Shown: positions 9,017 through 21,536 of the stretch, piece by piece
Layout: every line of letters starts with the position of its first letter
Numbering within the stretch: the first letter of the stretch is position 1
Assembly (NCBI GenBank): GCA_002049455.2
Contig: KV918800.1
Span: forward strand, 124,001-188,000
Length of the DNA stretch: 64,000 nt
From: Porphyra umbilicalis
Taxonomy: Eukaryota; Rhodophyta; Bangiophyceae; Bangiales; Bangiaceae
Reading direction: 5' to 3'
Notes under the pieces: generated by a model
Seen by the model: the letters and a program-made list of their open reading frames with translations, nothing else
What the model was told of the DNA's origin: nothing
Databases searched by the model: none
Position numbers and translations under genes: made by a program

Positions 9017-11638
9017 CTAAAAGTCCCCGTCTTCAAAGTCAGACTCATCCAAAAACATGTCGCTGTCACTCTCCGATGAATCGCCCACCGCGGTCCCACC
9101 GGCACGCATTTCGGCGGTCAGCGGCTGCATGTTAGGTCGAGCAGACGAACGCTCGTCTTGGGATAGGCGCGGGATGAGCAAAAGGTCCGACGGCAGCAGG
9201 TGCGCCTTGAAACGCACAAGGCAATGCATCTCCACGTGCTCGGCTAGGAGCGTGGACCTGTCCTTGCGCAGAACAAGCCCAGCAACAGAGAAATCACGCT
9301 CAGACGCGGAAGATGACCCAGTCGCTCCAAGGAGCGAGCACGCGACAAGATGGAGCAGGGGGTAGTCATCTCGGCGCGCTGCCCAGAAGCCTAGGGCGCC
9401 GTCGTAGTCATCGGGAACGACCGTCATCAGAAAGCGATCCAGCTCCCGCATCGCGAGCTCCCCAGGCGTGTCGTCAAAAGCCCCCCGACTCTCTTCCGAG
9501 TCCCAACCGATCAAAGACGTGCGACACCTCTTTCGCTCACTCTCCAGCTCCCCAAGACGCGAGCGTGCTGCCGGGCGGTCGTCCAGAAAGTGCGTGGTCG
9601 TCGCCCTTACAGCGGCGCGGGCGCGGTCCGTCGCGTCGCCTTGTCCGCGTCTCGTGGCCACCTTTTTGAGCATCGATCCGCCGCCAGGCGTGACGAGTGT
9701 TGCAGCCAAAACTGCCTCGTTCATCAGCCAATTCTTGGTGTTGTCCATCTCGTTGAAGAAACGCTTGTCGAGCTCATCTTGAAGCACGGACACAACCGTC
9801 GCTGCTTCAGAGCACATACTGGTGGCGGTGCGAGTACGAGTCACGTACACCTGCTCATGCTCGTAGAGGCGGCCATCAAGCTCCATAACGTCTGTCCCGC
9901 CCTTGTCCGCGTCCAAAAAGGCGAGAATGGCGTCACGCCCAACGGCAAGCGGCTCGGTGTGGTCAATGGGGCAAGGGTACGAGGGCACCTGCATCGTCCG
10001 CTGCAGTCGACACACAAGCTCGAACGCCTCCGCCACGGTGGCAGATGCGCTTTGCAATGCCATAGACGCCTCGTAAGACGGCTGCAGGACACCAATCAGG
10101 TGCCGCACAGGCTCCCAATCAGCCCGCTCGATGCAGCGCCTCTCCTGCGCGGCCGTTAGGTTCCGCAACCTCCCAAAACCGACCAGCCGCGGCATGAGGG
10201 TGAAAAGCCGTGCAAGCGAAAGATAAGTTGAACCCCACCGAGTTGGCGACTCCGTGAGCAGCTTTCGGGCGCCATTATCTCCCGGAAGCGGGACAGCGTT
10301 GAGTATCGCGACGCTCGCAGGCGATTTGTGGAAGTGGGCTGTCGTCTTGCGTGTCCGACGCAGGAGTCTGCTGGCCGCCGGATTTCTGCTTCCCGGCCTT
10401 GAGGATGCGGCGGCGCCCGACCGAGAGTCTTGTGCAGTTGACGTGTGCCCCGTCGCCCCCAGCGCCGACTTGACCGCTAGATGGATGGCATGTGCCGCAC
10501 AGGGTATCCATCGCGGCCACAGCTGCCTTAGGGCCTTCTTGACGTTGCTGCCCGAGTCCGTCGTGGAAGAGCTGACGTCTTGCGGGCGTACTCCGAAGCG
10601 CGACAGCTGCTGTAGCAGCCACGTCTTGATGTTCTCGTGGTCGTGGCGCCCGGCGAAGGGCGTGACGCCGAGGTGAAGCTCAAGAATTGAGAAGCTGTCG
10701 GGGTTCACGCACCTCAGCACGAGCGACCCGTAAGATCCAGAGCCGTGGCGCTCCGTCCACAGGTCCGTCACGGGGTGAAAAAAGGGTAGCCCCCGGTACC
10801 GACTTTGCAGCTGTCGCACTTCGCGCCGCAGTCGATCCGTGATGAAGAGGTACACATCCAACAAGACGTCGCGCACGCCAGCCGGAGATGGGGTTGTGTA
10901 CGGCACTCCCAGCCCTCTAACAAATTCGTGCAAGCACGCATTCCCCGCCAGGGCAAACGGCGACAGCGTCATGACGAGCATTAGGACAAAGCGCACGTGA
11001 TGAGGACGAGCTTGCTCGGCGCTCATGACCCGGTCGCGAGGTACCGTCAGGTACGCCGACATGGGGCCACCCGCTCCGCTGCCGCCAGCCTTGGGGGCAT
11101 GGTTGGCGTCCGTCCGGTAGGTTGCGACTGCTGCATGTCTGCTCCGCTGCAGCGCGCTGGAGACCCGCGATGCCGCCACCATATCAAAGTGCTTCTAGGC
11201 GATGCTCGACTTGTTGCGACGGAGCATATACGTCGTGGTCACCCCTTCTAGGGCACAAACGCGGCACCGGACGACAAAGTGGCCCCTCTGGTCCTCGCCT
11301 GACCCGTGAAGCGTGTCGAAAAAGTGGTCCGCCTTGGGTTCTTTCGTCCAGGCCTTGCCCCCGTCCTGGACTGGAAGCCACTCCTGCCCGCCATGAATCA
11401 AACGTGAAGGGCACGCGAGCGCCGGCGTGGGCGCGTACGGCCCTACCACCGAGGCTAGGACGTCAACATCGCTCGCAGTTGTTTGGGACGGGGGCGCCTC
11501 CTCCTCATCACTCGGCTGCGAGCCAGACGAAGGCCGGTGCTGCTCGGTCGAGGGCGGGGGGTGACACCCTCGCGGCGTCACAACGTCCTCCTCGATCGGG
11601 CCACTACCGCTGTCGGCACTTGGAAGCGAGGAAGCCAT
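9017..11638 (-). pseudogene. hAT-1 transposase with one in-frame stop
   Basis: This is the transposase expected to move hAT-1 and its derivatives. Reading from ATG at 11638, an acidic Ser/Pro-rich leader precedes a BED-type zinc finger (CRVC near residue 133, then KH), a long catalytic region with CAAHAIHL and TDSGSNVK typical of the RNase H-like hAT core, and a C-terminal dimerisation region (SASERDFSVAG) with an acidic tail. The frame is continuous for 874 codons except for one TAG at 11195-11197 (codon 148), inside or just after the BED finger. No frameshift is present. Either the stop is a recent inactivating change or it is read through; otherwise translation could restart at ATG 11182 without the finger. 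The gene ends in TAG. Confidence 0.88.
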
Positions 11639-11849
11639 GCTTGTTGAGTGAGGTTGGGGGAATAGCAGAGCGGGAGCGTGAGCAGCACGTTGCTGGCAGA
11701 GACAGTTGGCGTCGCGGGCTGGGAGGCTGTGCCCCGTTATGACCGATGCCACAGCCACCAGGGATGTGATCAGATCAATTGAAGCGCTCTGGCTCCAAAA
11801 TATCTCTAGAAGCGCCGGCAGCGGCTTTTAGATGGTCCCGGTCCCACCC

Positions 11850-12048
11850 GCAGGCCGGATATACTCGGATATAATAAGTTCAAGGAGAATACGATATAAT
11901 GTGCTGCTTGAGTCGTGCCTCAGAATATTAATGGCAGAGTTTCCAAAGCACATTTGGATACGGATACACCGCAGCGGCTCGTATCCGAGGAGGATACGAT
12001 TATAATGCTCGGATATATCCCTACAGGATATATCCATGACAACCCCTG
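11850..12048. repeat. hAT-1 right subterminal repeats
   Basis: AT-rich, with repeated CGGATAT, ACGATATAATG and GGATATATCC words. It mirrors the left end and resembles both ends of the non-autonomous hAT at 19471-20826. Confidence 0.65.
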
Positions 12049-12124
12049 ATCCACACTAGCCATCGCCTTCTGGTGAACAGTCTACGATTACCCGCTCGAG
12101 GCGGCTCGAGGACGAGTGGCTGTG
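12049..12124 (+). repeat. End of copy 1 tail, repeated at 22805-22880
   Basis: A 76-bp segment (CCACACTAGCCATCGCC through CTCGAGGCGG to GTGGCTGTGCC) occurs here and again after copy 2 with few mismatches. The flanks diverge immediately beyond GTGGCTGTGCC in both places. It is either the conserved 3' end of the element or a duplicated target sequence. Confidence 0.8.
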
Positions 12125-12198
12125 CCGGGCGAGACGGTGACGTGGCGGAGGGATGCGTTGGGGGTCCGGGCACCCCCCCCCGCGGCGGCGCGGCGGCG

Positions 12199-15100
12199 AT
12201 GGATGCGGCGGCGGCCGGGGGGGCCGCCGCCGTCGCCGCGACGACGCGCGCGATCGCGGCGTTGCTCGACGCCGTCGCCGTCGATTCGACGGCGACGGCG
12301 AAGCGGTCGCTATTGCTGTTGGCCGTTGCGGAACTTACGGAGGATCGATTGGCTGAGAATGGTCCTCTTTTGGAACCGCGCTTTTCATTGGCTGGCGCGG
12401 CGCCGCCAATCGCTATTAGCGGCTTAGCCGGTGCCGCTATCCCCCCCACCCCCGCGTGCTCCTCCACCTTAGCCGCTGAGCGCCCCCCCCCCCCGCCCCT
12501 TCGCCCCTGGCTCCCCCCGCTCCTGCTGCTGCTGCCCCCCCCCCCCCGTCGACGGGGAAACCTTCCCGCTGCCGCCCGGTCGCCGCGGCCGCAAGGCCCG
12601 TCGCACGGCGCGCCGCCATGCTGTCGTCGCGACGGTGGCTGCTCGCCTGCTCGCCGCTGCTCCCGCCGCCGCCGGCAGCGACGACGGCGTGTCTCACCCT
12701 CGCGGTTTCCGCGCTCCCTCGCCCGTGGTTGCGTCGGCGGTTGCTGCCGCCGCTGCCCGCGACGCGGTCGACCAAACCGCCGGGCCCCCCGCCGGCGCCG
12801 CCAACGTCGGTGCCAGCGGCCCCCCCCCACCCCCCCTACCGGCCGCCCCTGCGGCGGCCGCCCAAGACGCGGTCGCCGCGCCTGCGGCCAATCCGCGCGC
12901 TGCCTCCCGCCCGCACCCCTCGACATGGGCCGACGCGGTGGTCAACGGGCGTGGGGCTGCTCCTGCGGCCGTGGCCGGCGGCCGGCGGCCGCCGCCGCTC
13001 GGCGGCAAACAAAAGGACGCTGTGGCGGTGGCCGCCGCCGCGGTGGCTGCGAAAATCAAGGCCAAGGACAAAGGCGCTGTCGCGGCGGCGGCCGCCCGGC
13101 TCGCCCGCGCGGCCGTCGCGGGCGCCGCGCTGCGTCGCCTCGCCACCGGGTCGCCCCCGCCGGTGACGCTGCGGACTGTCTACGTCCGCGGCGTCGCCTG
13201 CAAGACGCGCACCTGGCGGCTGCGCGAGCTGCTATTGGCGGCCGCCGGGCTACCCAAACGGGTGGTCGTTGACGTTGACCGCGCCGGCGACCTCGCCAAG
13301 GTGCGCCTGCTGGCGCAGCACGCCGATGCGTTTGAGGCGGCGGTGGCGCTGTCGCCCGCAGCCGCCACGCTAACACTCGTGCGGGGGGTCGGACCTCTCT
13401 CGCCGTCGCTGTTGGGCGCCCCGGGCCGACGCGGGCTGTCGGCCGAGGCCGCGCGCGAGGTGGCGCGCGCTTTCTACGTGGCGCGCCGCCGCGCCAAGCT
13501 GTCGTCGCTGGACGAGCGGGTGGGCATGCCGCCCGCCCACCGTGACGCCCTTCGCCCGCTGCTCCACCAGGAGCCCGCCCCGTACGTGCAGCAACTGGAT
13601 GCTGGTGTTGGCGCCATGGGCAACCGGGCGGCGCCCCCAGCGGTGGCGGCCGCGGGTGCCGACGCTCAGCGCCGCGGCGCCGCCCAGTGCGGGGCGGACG
13701 GCGCCCGCCTGGTTCCGCACCTGGGAAGGGCGGCCGCGGAGGCGGTCGACGCCGACCGGCCGGGACACGAAAATTCCCAGCCGGCGGCGTCGACCCCCGC
13801 GTCGGTTTCTGCCGTACAGTCGGAAATTTCGGCATTACCGCCCACCCCCCCGACGTTTTCGGCCGCCGCTGAAGATGACGCGACGGCCGAGGAAAATTCT
13901 CGCGCCGACGGGGACGGGGTCCATCCCGCATCCGGAATCGGGATGCGGGTGGTGGCCACGACGGCGACCGACCCCCCCCCAGAGTCGGATCGCGCCTCGC
14001 CCCGGCGGGCAGAACATTTTGCTGTGTCCGCCTCGCCCGGCGGCCGCAGCCCGCCCCCCACATGCCCCCGCATTGCGGCGGACCCCCCGACGCCTCTGGC
14101 GCGCGGGGACCGCAGTTCGCTCGCGGCCGCCCGCCGTATGGCTGCGGCGGGCGGGGTGGTGGATTTGGACTTGTCGGCGGGCAATGCTGCCTCTCTCCCC
14201 TCGTTGGCCGACGCGGTCGCCGCGGTTGTCCGGCGCGTGCCGGGGGGCGCCGTGGGCGCTTTGGCGCTGGCGGCGGCGCTGTTCCGCATCGCCGACGGCG
14301 CCGTGGCGTAGGCCGCTGACGCGGCCGCCCCACCGCGTCGCCTCGATCCGGCCGCCGCGGAGGCGCGTGCTGATGCGGCGGAGGCGCGCGGCGTGCGCGT
14401 CGCCGCGTCGGCCGCAGCCACGGCGAACACAGAATTGTCGGTGTCGTCTCCGGCTCTGCCCAGTCCCCTAATATTGCCGTCGCCCAAGGTGCGACTCGAC
14501 GTCGAGTCGGACGTCGCCCTTAGGACCGCGCGTGAGCTGCGGCGGGCGACCGCGCGCATCGTGCCCGCCCACGACTCGCCGGTTGCCGTCGCGCGCCGCC
14601 TGCGGGCCGCCGCCCTCGCGGGCATCGCCCGTCGTGCGCGGGGCGCCGCCGCGCGCGCTGTCGCAGCTGCTGCCGGCGCCAATGCCGTTGCAGCCGCGTT
14701 GGTGCGCCTCCCCCCCGACGCGAGGAGCGACGACTGTGGCTTGGGGGGGGGGCGGCTCTGAGCGCGTCTGCCACTGGTGCGCATGCTTCCCCACCGACGC
14801 CCGCCGCTAAGCGGCGCGTGCGGGCGCCGCCCGACTCCGCGTCGGGGCACCGCCTCGCCTGTGCGGGCGGCGCGCCGCCTGTCGGCATTGCCGGACGGAA
14901 GCGCGGTGCCTGGCTGCGCGCTGCCACTGTGGCGCCGCCGCACGTGGCCGGCGTTGCCGCGGGGCCGGTCATCGCTTCGTCTCCGGCGGAGGCGCACGCT
15001 GCTGCCAGCGTGCCGCGTACCGTGCGCGTGTCCAGCGAGTCGGATGTGCGGCAGGGGGTTCCCGCGGCGTCCAAACCTGACAGTTGGCGTGCCGCGAGCG

Positions 15101-15240
15101 CCCTCTGCTCCACGTCCAACGCGCACGCGCGTGCGTCTGTGGCTGCGTCGCCACCAGACGAGCACGGGGCTCGCGCCGCCGCGCCGGTGGTCGCGCCGCC
15201 TGCTGCCTCCTCCCCCGTTAGCGACGCCGCCGCCAAATGA
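12199..15240 (+). pseudogene. Non-LTR ORF1 (copy 2), possible nucleic-acid-binding protein
   Basis: ORF1 of such elements usually encodes an RNA-binding chaperone. ATG 12199 opens an Ala-rich frame. It slips at the C runs 12487-12550 into the frame carrying RTVYVRGVACKTRTW..DVDRAGDLAKVRLL, which has the feel of an RRM-like ORF1 domain (weak inference). An in-frame TAG sits at 14309-14311. The same frame then continues to a G run near 14744, slips again, and finally ends at TGA 15238-15240. That stop overlaps the ORF2 start as ATGA, an arrangement suited to termination-reinitiation. Three lesions make this copy non-functional unless the homopolymer lengths are sequencing errors. Confidence 0.65.
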
Positions 15241-18200
15241 GTTCATCTGGCGGTGACTCGCTGGCCGTCCCGGGGGTGGGTCGGCTGCCGCGCCCGGTCG
15301 GGCGGCGCGGCCTGGCGAGGCGGCGGGGCGCAGCCGCCCCCCGCAATCACAGGACTGGCCGTTCCCGGAGTATGTGCTCAGACGGTTTGACTGCTTCCCC
15401 CGACAACAGTGACTGTCCCTCTACCCCTCGTGCCCCGTCCCCCGTGCCGTCCGGCGCGGGCGACCGCGCCTTTGCCCCCCCCCCCTCGCCCGCTCTCCTA
15501 CCTCTGGCGCTTCTGTCCTCCCCTCCCCTACCTGCACCCCCCATGCTCGTTCGTGTTCTCCCTCCCCCCCGCCGTCCTCGTCGGCTGGTGCGGCTGACGC
15601 CGCCGATGAGCACCGCTGCCCGATCGCGAGCTGCGGCGCGACCGCCGCGGGCAACCCGCTGTGGCTTGCCGTCCGCGCTCACCTGCGCCACGCCCACAAG
15701 GCCGCCGACGGCGTCGGTGCTGTCGGCCAACTGGCTGCGCGGCTGCCGACACTGCGGCGTCTTGCTTCCTTCGGGTCGGTCGACGACCGCGCGCCTGGCG
15801 CTGGCGGAGCACGAGGAGGGGTTTCCTGCGCGCTCGGGCGCGCCTGCTGCCGCGCCGGCGGCCCGCGCGGTTGCGAGCTCGCTGGCGGTGGGTGGCGCCG
15901 CGGCCGCGTCGGCCGTTGTCACGCCGGCGCCCTCTCCTGGCGTTGACGGCGGGTCTGGTGCTGGTGTTGGTGCGGCCCCTCTCCTGGGTGTCTGCCCACT
16001 GCTCAGTTGTGGTGCGGCCGTGGGGGCGGGCGCCGCGTTCGTCGAGCACCTGCGTTCGGCGCACACGGCGGTGAGAGTGCCGCCCGAGCGCCTTGTGGAG
16101 GCGCAGATGGGGGGCTGCCGTCACTGCCACCGCCTGTTCTCGGTCGTGCGGACGGCCTCTGGGCATCGCCCCCTGCGCTCCCACGAGCCCAACTGCCCTT
16201 CGCACCCGTTTCTGCAGGGGGGGGGTGGTCGCGCGGCGGCGACGGCGGCGGCCACCGCGGCGGGTGCGGCGCCGGCGACGGCGGCCGACCTGGCGAACTG
16301 GGCGACGCGCACGTGTTGCGTGGTGGGTGGGTGCACCACCACGTTTCGCGGCGCCGTGACGCCGCGCACGCTGCCGGCGCACCTGGCGCGCTCGCATACG
16401 CTGGCGGCGGTGCCGGAAGAGTGGGTCCGCGCGCTGCGGTTGGCCAGATGCCGCGACTGCGGTCGCCCGTACCGCACAGTGGTGGGCCGGCAGCGGCGGA
16501 CGTCGCTGTCGCGGCAAGAGGCGCGGTGCGACGAGCGTCCCGCGTTGGCGACTGAGGGGGACGAGGACCCGCCGCCACCGCCGGACGGCGAAGTGGGAGG
16601 TGCCTCTGCCAACGTCAACGACGGCGCCGGCCCGGCGGCGGTCGCCGCGGCCGGAAACAGGACGGGCGGGGACGCACCCCCCCCCCCCCCCCCCCCCCAC
16701 CCCTCCCCTCGACGCTATTCTCGGAGGAGCCAAGCGAGTGGGCGTGGAGGCGCGCGGCATTCTTGCTGCGGCAGACCCCCCTCCTCGACTCGTGTCCTGC
16801 GCTGGTGGCGTCGGGGGCGCGCACCGCCGATCACCTCCCCGCTTCTATGCTGCCCGCGTGGCGGCAGCTGGGTGCCGACGCGCTCTCCTGGGTGCGGCGC
16901 GACCCGGGCAGCGCCACCGCGTGGCTGTGGCTGATCAGCCTCCCGTCCCTCCTATTTCACGTCCCCGCGCGCACGCGGGGCAGGGGGGAGTGTCCTGCGC
17001 CGCTGACCCACGCGGCGCGTGTGGCCGCCCTCCTCGACGGGGACTTTTCGGCGGCGTTACGGGACCGCAACGTTGGTGTGTGGCGCGTGCCGCCTGCGTC
17101 TGCGGCCGCGGCGCCGCCCGCGTCGCATTTCTCTCCCCCCCCTACCCCCCCCCCCCCCCCGCTTTCGATATCCCGGCTGCCCACCTTTCTCCCCCGCGGG
17201 TTAGATCGGGCGTACCCGTACGCCCGACGAGCAGCCGGCTGCGTGCGACGCGCGCCCAGCGGCGGGCGCTATGACAAGTATGGCGTGGGCGCCTCAGCGC
17301 CGCCGCGCGCGCGCTGCAGGGCGCGCCGGTGGCGCCACACACGCCCGCCGTGTGGCAGGCGGCGCAACGGCTATTACCGCGTGTGACGTCGGGGCTGGCG
17401 ACGACCGCGTCGGTCGAGCCCGCGTTCGGCCCTGAGCTCGCCGCCACCGCCGCGCACGGCACAGCCGCGGCTGCCCCGCTTGGCTTGTCGGCGGAAACGG
17501 TGGTGGCGATGATCCGGTCGGCCGCGCGCGGCTCCGCCCCAGGCCCTTCGGGCCTAAGGATGGAGCACCTGTGGGCGCTGGCGGAGGACAGCCGCAACGC
17601 GCTAGTGGGGGTGGTGCGGCTGTTGGCTACAGATGCGGCCACCACGGTTGTGCCGGCTGTGGCGAGCCACGCGCTGGCGAGCGCGGAGCTCCTGCTTCTC
17701 GTCAAGCCGGGGGCGTTCGACGCTGACAGAGTGCCCCGGCTCCGCCCGATCGGGATGCCGGAGACGATCCGCAAGCTGGTTGCTGGGTCGCTGGCTCGCG
17801 ACCTGCGCGCGTCGGCGGCTGCGCTGATGGCGCCACTGCAGCTGGGCATCGGCGTCCCCAACGCATGCGAGCGCCTCTTGCACGCGTTGGAGGCCCAGCT
17901 GGAGGTGGCGCCCGAGGAGGGGGTGCTGTTGTTGGACTTGGAAAACGCATTCAACCTCATCTCCCGCGCGGCGGCGCGGGCATTCGTCGACCGCGCGTTC
18001 CCCTCCCTGACGCCGCACGTGGCGGCGACGTGCGGCGGTTCTCTGCCGGCGGTGTACGGGTGGGCGGCGGCGCGGCGCGGCGGCGACCGTGGCGCTGACG
18101 GCGACGGCCGCGACGGCCGCGACGGGACGGGCGACGGCGGAGACGGTGGGGGGGGCGACGAGGACCCCCCCGGCCTAGACGACGATGGCGATGACGCCCA

Positions 18201-18287
18201 CCCGCCCCAGTGGGTGCCCCCCCCCCTCCCGATGGGTGCTCACCGTCGAGCGGGGGACGCAGCAGGGGGACCCGCTGGGGCCCTTTC

Positions 18288-18705
18288 TGTTGGATTGTGA
18301 TGCTCGTCGCCGACTCCACTGGCGGTTCGCGGTTGGACGATGGTCGGTGACCCTTATGGTACCCCACATGGTACATTTGCAAGACGTGGTCAAGTTGCAC
18401 ACATTCGTGTTGGGTCATCTTGGGGCGTTACTTTTGGCATGTTTTGGATTTGATCTTCGCTTTGCTCTAGTGGCTTTTGATTTGGTGAGTGATTCGATTT
18501 GGTGCGAGGGCGTGGGCGTCGGTGTGGGCGCGAGAGGGGGGAGCACTTGGGCCGGTGGGGACTATTTGAGAGGTGCTCTCGGTTAAGAGAGGCAGGCGAT
18601 CCTTAGCACAACCAACAAAGCACGTTCGCACACACACACACAAGCTCAAGCCACTGAACCGCTTCACCGTGGTCCCCCAACCCCTATCCCCACTGCGTTT
18701 CAACA
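18288..18705. mobile_element. Copia-type solo LTR, 418 bp
   Basis: It starts TGTTGG, ends TTTCAACA, and has a 5-bp duplication CTTTC (18283-18287, 18706-18710). It sits inside the RT motif GDPLGPF|L; removing it restores the ORF2 frame exactly. TG..CA ends with a 5-bp duplication and no internal coding sequence define a solo LTR left by LTR-LTR recombination. It differs from the Copia LTR at 27448. Confidence 0.9.
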
Positions 18706-19470
18706 CTTTCTCCACGCCGCGGCCCTGATGCTCGTGCTTCTGCGCCTGGCCCGCCTCCACCCCGCGCACGTCATCGACGCATTTCACGATGACGTGCGCG
18801 CGGTGGGGCCCGTGGCTGGGCTCGGCGCGGTGATGGCGTCAGCGGCGCGGGTTGGGGCGCTCGTCGACGCCGAGCTGTTGCCGAGCAAGTACGTGGCGTG
18901 GTCGCCGGGCGCGCCCGCGGCGCCGCCCGACCTGACCTCCCAGTGGCGGTCGGAGGGGGTGGAGCAGATTTCGATCCCTGTGGGACACCACGATTTCGTG
19001 GCGGCGCGCGTCGTGGCCATGGCGGCCGAGCACGCGGCGGGGGTGGCGGCGATTGTTGCCCTGCCGGAGGAGGAGCTGCAGACTATGCTGCTCCTCGTGT
19101 GTGTGTGTCTGTGCGCCGGGCCTTGCGTGACGTACGCGCTGCGGTCTCTCCCCCCCGACGCAGGCGCCACGTTGGCCGCCGCCGTCGACGATGACGTCAA
19201 GCGTACGGTGCTCTCCCTCCTGTGTGACGCGACGGACGGCGCTGAGGTGCGCGCGGCGCTGCTCGCGCGCGCCGCGCTGCCCGTCCGTATGGGGGGGCTG
19301 GGCGTCGGCGACCGTTCGCGTGTGGCGGCGGCGGCCGTCGTGGCGTCCTGGGCGGACGCCGCCGTGCACTGCCACCGGGCGGCGGCGCCGGCGTTGGCCG
19401 ACCTGGCTGGTGCCCTGCGGGACACCGACCCGGTTGGTTCTGCGCCGCCCGCTGGCACCTAGGTCGACAC

Positions 19471-20826
19471 CAGGGGCTGAGGTGGATAAAGTTGAGCTAG
19501 ATATATCCGCACAGTATACTCGGATATATCCATATTCATGCCGTAGCTGCGTATTCTTAATGTACTCTGTCCATGCACCGACGATTATAATGTGCCTTAA
19601 TAATTCTCCGAGGGCAGGATATAATGTAATCAGATTGCAGATATTTTGCCTGGAATTATCCGACTCCCGGACTCGGCTGTGCGCTACAACAGCATTTTGG
19701 GGCAGCCCTTGCGACGCCGCAGGCGAACAAGATGCCAATGTTGGCTACCAGCTCGGCGATGATGGCCGGACCCTCGCAACTAAGAGGGAAATGTGTCTGG
19801 CACACCCGAGCCGGATGCCCGGACCACGACGTGAAAATTTTTGGGTATCCGCATCATGATCATATCCTCTTCACGTGAGGAGCAGCCCTGCCCCCCTGCT
19901 TCTCGACGCATAAAATCTGCGCCTCTTTGCTGTCACAACACACTCCGGGGTCGACCACTTTTGCACCCCGGCGAGCACTCGTCGTGTCTTGGGAACACTG
20001 CCCGCAGCACCAGAAATCTTTCGGTGGCCGATGACGAGATTGTAGCTTTTAGTATGCACGCTGGAATTGTGCAAGTACACCATACAACTCCAGTTTCCCA
20101 GGAGATTGAGACCACCTCAAAACGTACGTTGGCTGGCGCCAGACTTTGTTGGCGGCATCGTCGGACAATCTGTCGCTGGTATTGCTGATCCCCGAATTTT
20201 GTCCTGGTGGACAGAGACTGACTTACGGACCGACTCTCTCCACCAATCAGATGCGCCCCTGGGACTGACTTGGTGCTCCTGATTGCTTACATGTGCCCAT
20301 ACAGCCTGGAAATCAACATCAGCTCCTCTATTTTTCTGCACTTTTGGCAAGGAGACAGTAGAAAATCTCAAGATCTCGCGTGGGCAGCTTGCTCCGTGCC
20401 AAGAAAATCGGATCAAGCGGCAACAAACAGTGAGTTCTGCTGGATGCACGGTCCTGGTACCGAATGCAGGATTTCTATTGGCTTCGATGCCTTTTTACTG
20501 TCGTTTTAAACCAATAGAGTGCTCTTATTCAGAGCCAGTCTCTGTCTCTGTCCCCCAGGACAAAATTCGGGGATCAGCAATACATGCGCCGATCCCTATT
20601 TATGCAGAAACGTCCTCGGAAGGAATATACTCACTCTAGGTACACAGAGTAAAATCAAAATCGGAGCGATAACATATCCGAATATAATGCTGATCCTTAC
20701 TCCGACCAACGAGGTCAGATCCGAATTCAGATACATGACATCATCGAAAACTCATATCCGAGTGCATGTTAGGGCAAGTGGAGTATATTCTGATTCTATA
20801 AAATGTGACAGATTCAAAAGCCCCTG
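19471..20826. mobile_element. Non-autonomous hAT, 1,356 bp
   Basis: The ends are CAGGGGCT and AGCCCCTG with the 8-bp duplication GTCGACAC (19463-19470, 20827-20834). The subterminal zones carry the same GGATATATCC/CGGATAT vocabulary as hAT-1, so hAT-1 transposase could have moved it in trans (inference). No transposase is encoded. It contains a nested TA-flanked MITE. Confidence 0.9.
20182..20580. mobile_element. TA-flanked MITE, copy A (399 bp)
   Basis: Perfect terminal inverted repeats of 23 bp start TTGCTGATCCCCGAATTTTG and are flanked by TA on both sides. This suits a Tc1/mariner-like or similar TA-targeting family. No coding sequence is present. A diverged second copy lies at 40763-41203. 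Confidence 0.9.
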
Positions 20827-21536
20827 GTCGACACCCGGGCGTGGCCGGGCGCCCCTCGGGCGGGCGCTGCGGCTGCTGCTGGCGCCGCTGGTGCTCCTTC
20901 GGTGGCCAACGCGACGACGTCGAGGCGTCGCCCCCCAATCCTGTCGAGTCTTCTTGCGGCCGTCGCCGCCCTGAACGCCGCGTGCGGCGCGGCGCCCGCA
21001 CCCTCCCCAACCACCCCCGACCTCCTTGCCCCCCCTGCCGACGCCCATATCTCGGCGACCGGTTTACTCCGCGTCGCGGGGGGGACTCAGCTGAGTTGGG
21101 CGCGGCTGCTCGAGGGGGCGCGGGCCCCGTCCCAGCGGGACCTGGCGGGGCCCGTGGACCTCGCCGCGCTCGAGCGCTTGAGGGCCTCACTGCCGGACAA
21201 TGCGGACCTCGCGCGGCTCGCCGCCTGCCACGGGGCGGGCGCGGGCCTTTGGCTGTCTGCTTTGCCGGCACCCGGCCGCTCTGCCGGCGCCATCGGCGGG
21301 CGGGCCATGCGGATGGCAACCCGCCTCTGGCTCGGCGTGCCCCCGGTCGCGCGGACGGCGGTGGCACGTCGGTGCGCGTGCGGCGCTGCGGTGGACGCGT
21401 ACGGTGTTCACTTCCCGGGGGCGTGCCGCGCCCCCTCGTGCATCTCGAACTCCATGTTTCGCCATAGCACGCTGGTGGCGCGGACGGCGGATGCGCTGCG
21501 GGCGCACCCGCAGCGGCGGGACGTGGTGGTGGAAGC

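Larger units (their letters stand above)
4498..12048. mobile_element. hAT-1: complete 7.55 kb hAT DNA transposon
   Basis: The ends are CAGGGGTTGTC and its inverse GACAACCCCTG, flanked by an exact 8-bp duplication ATCCACAC (4490-4497 and 12049-12056). Both features are hallmarks of hAT elements. The interior holds a minus-strand hAT transposase (9017-11638), a tandem-repeat block (4892-6718) and about 2.1 kb without a confident gene. Both ends carry many GGATATA/GGATAC words, the likely subterminal transposase-binding repeats. Removing the element rejoins the 3' tail of non-LTR copy 1, so it is younger than that copy. Confidence 0.93.

Noticed and set aside
12049..12124. tRNA gene or rRNA target inside the repeated 76-bp segment
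   Set aside because: No cloverleaf can be folded by eye and no rRNA word is recognised.
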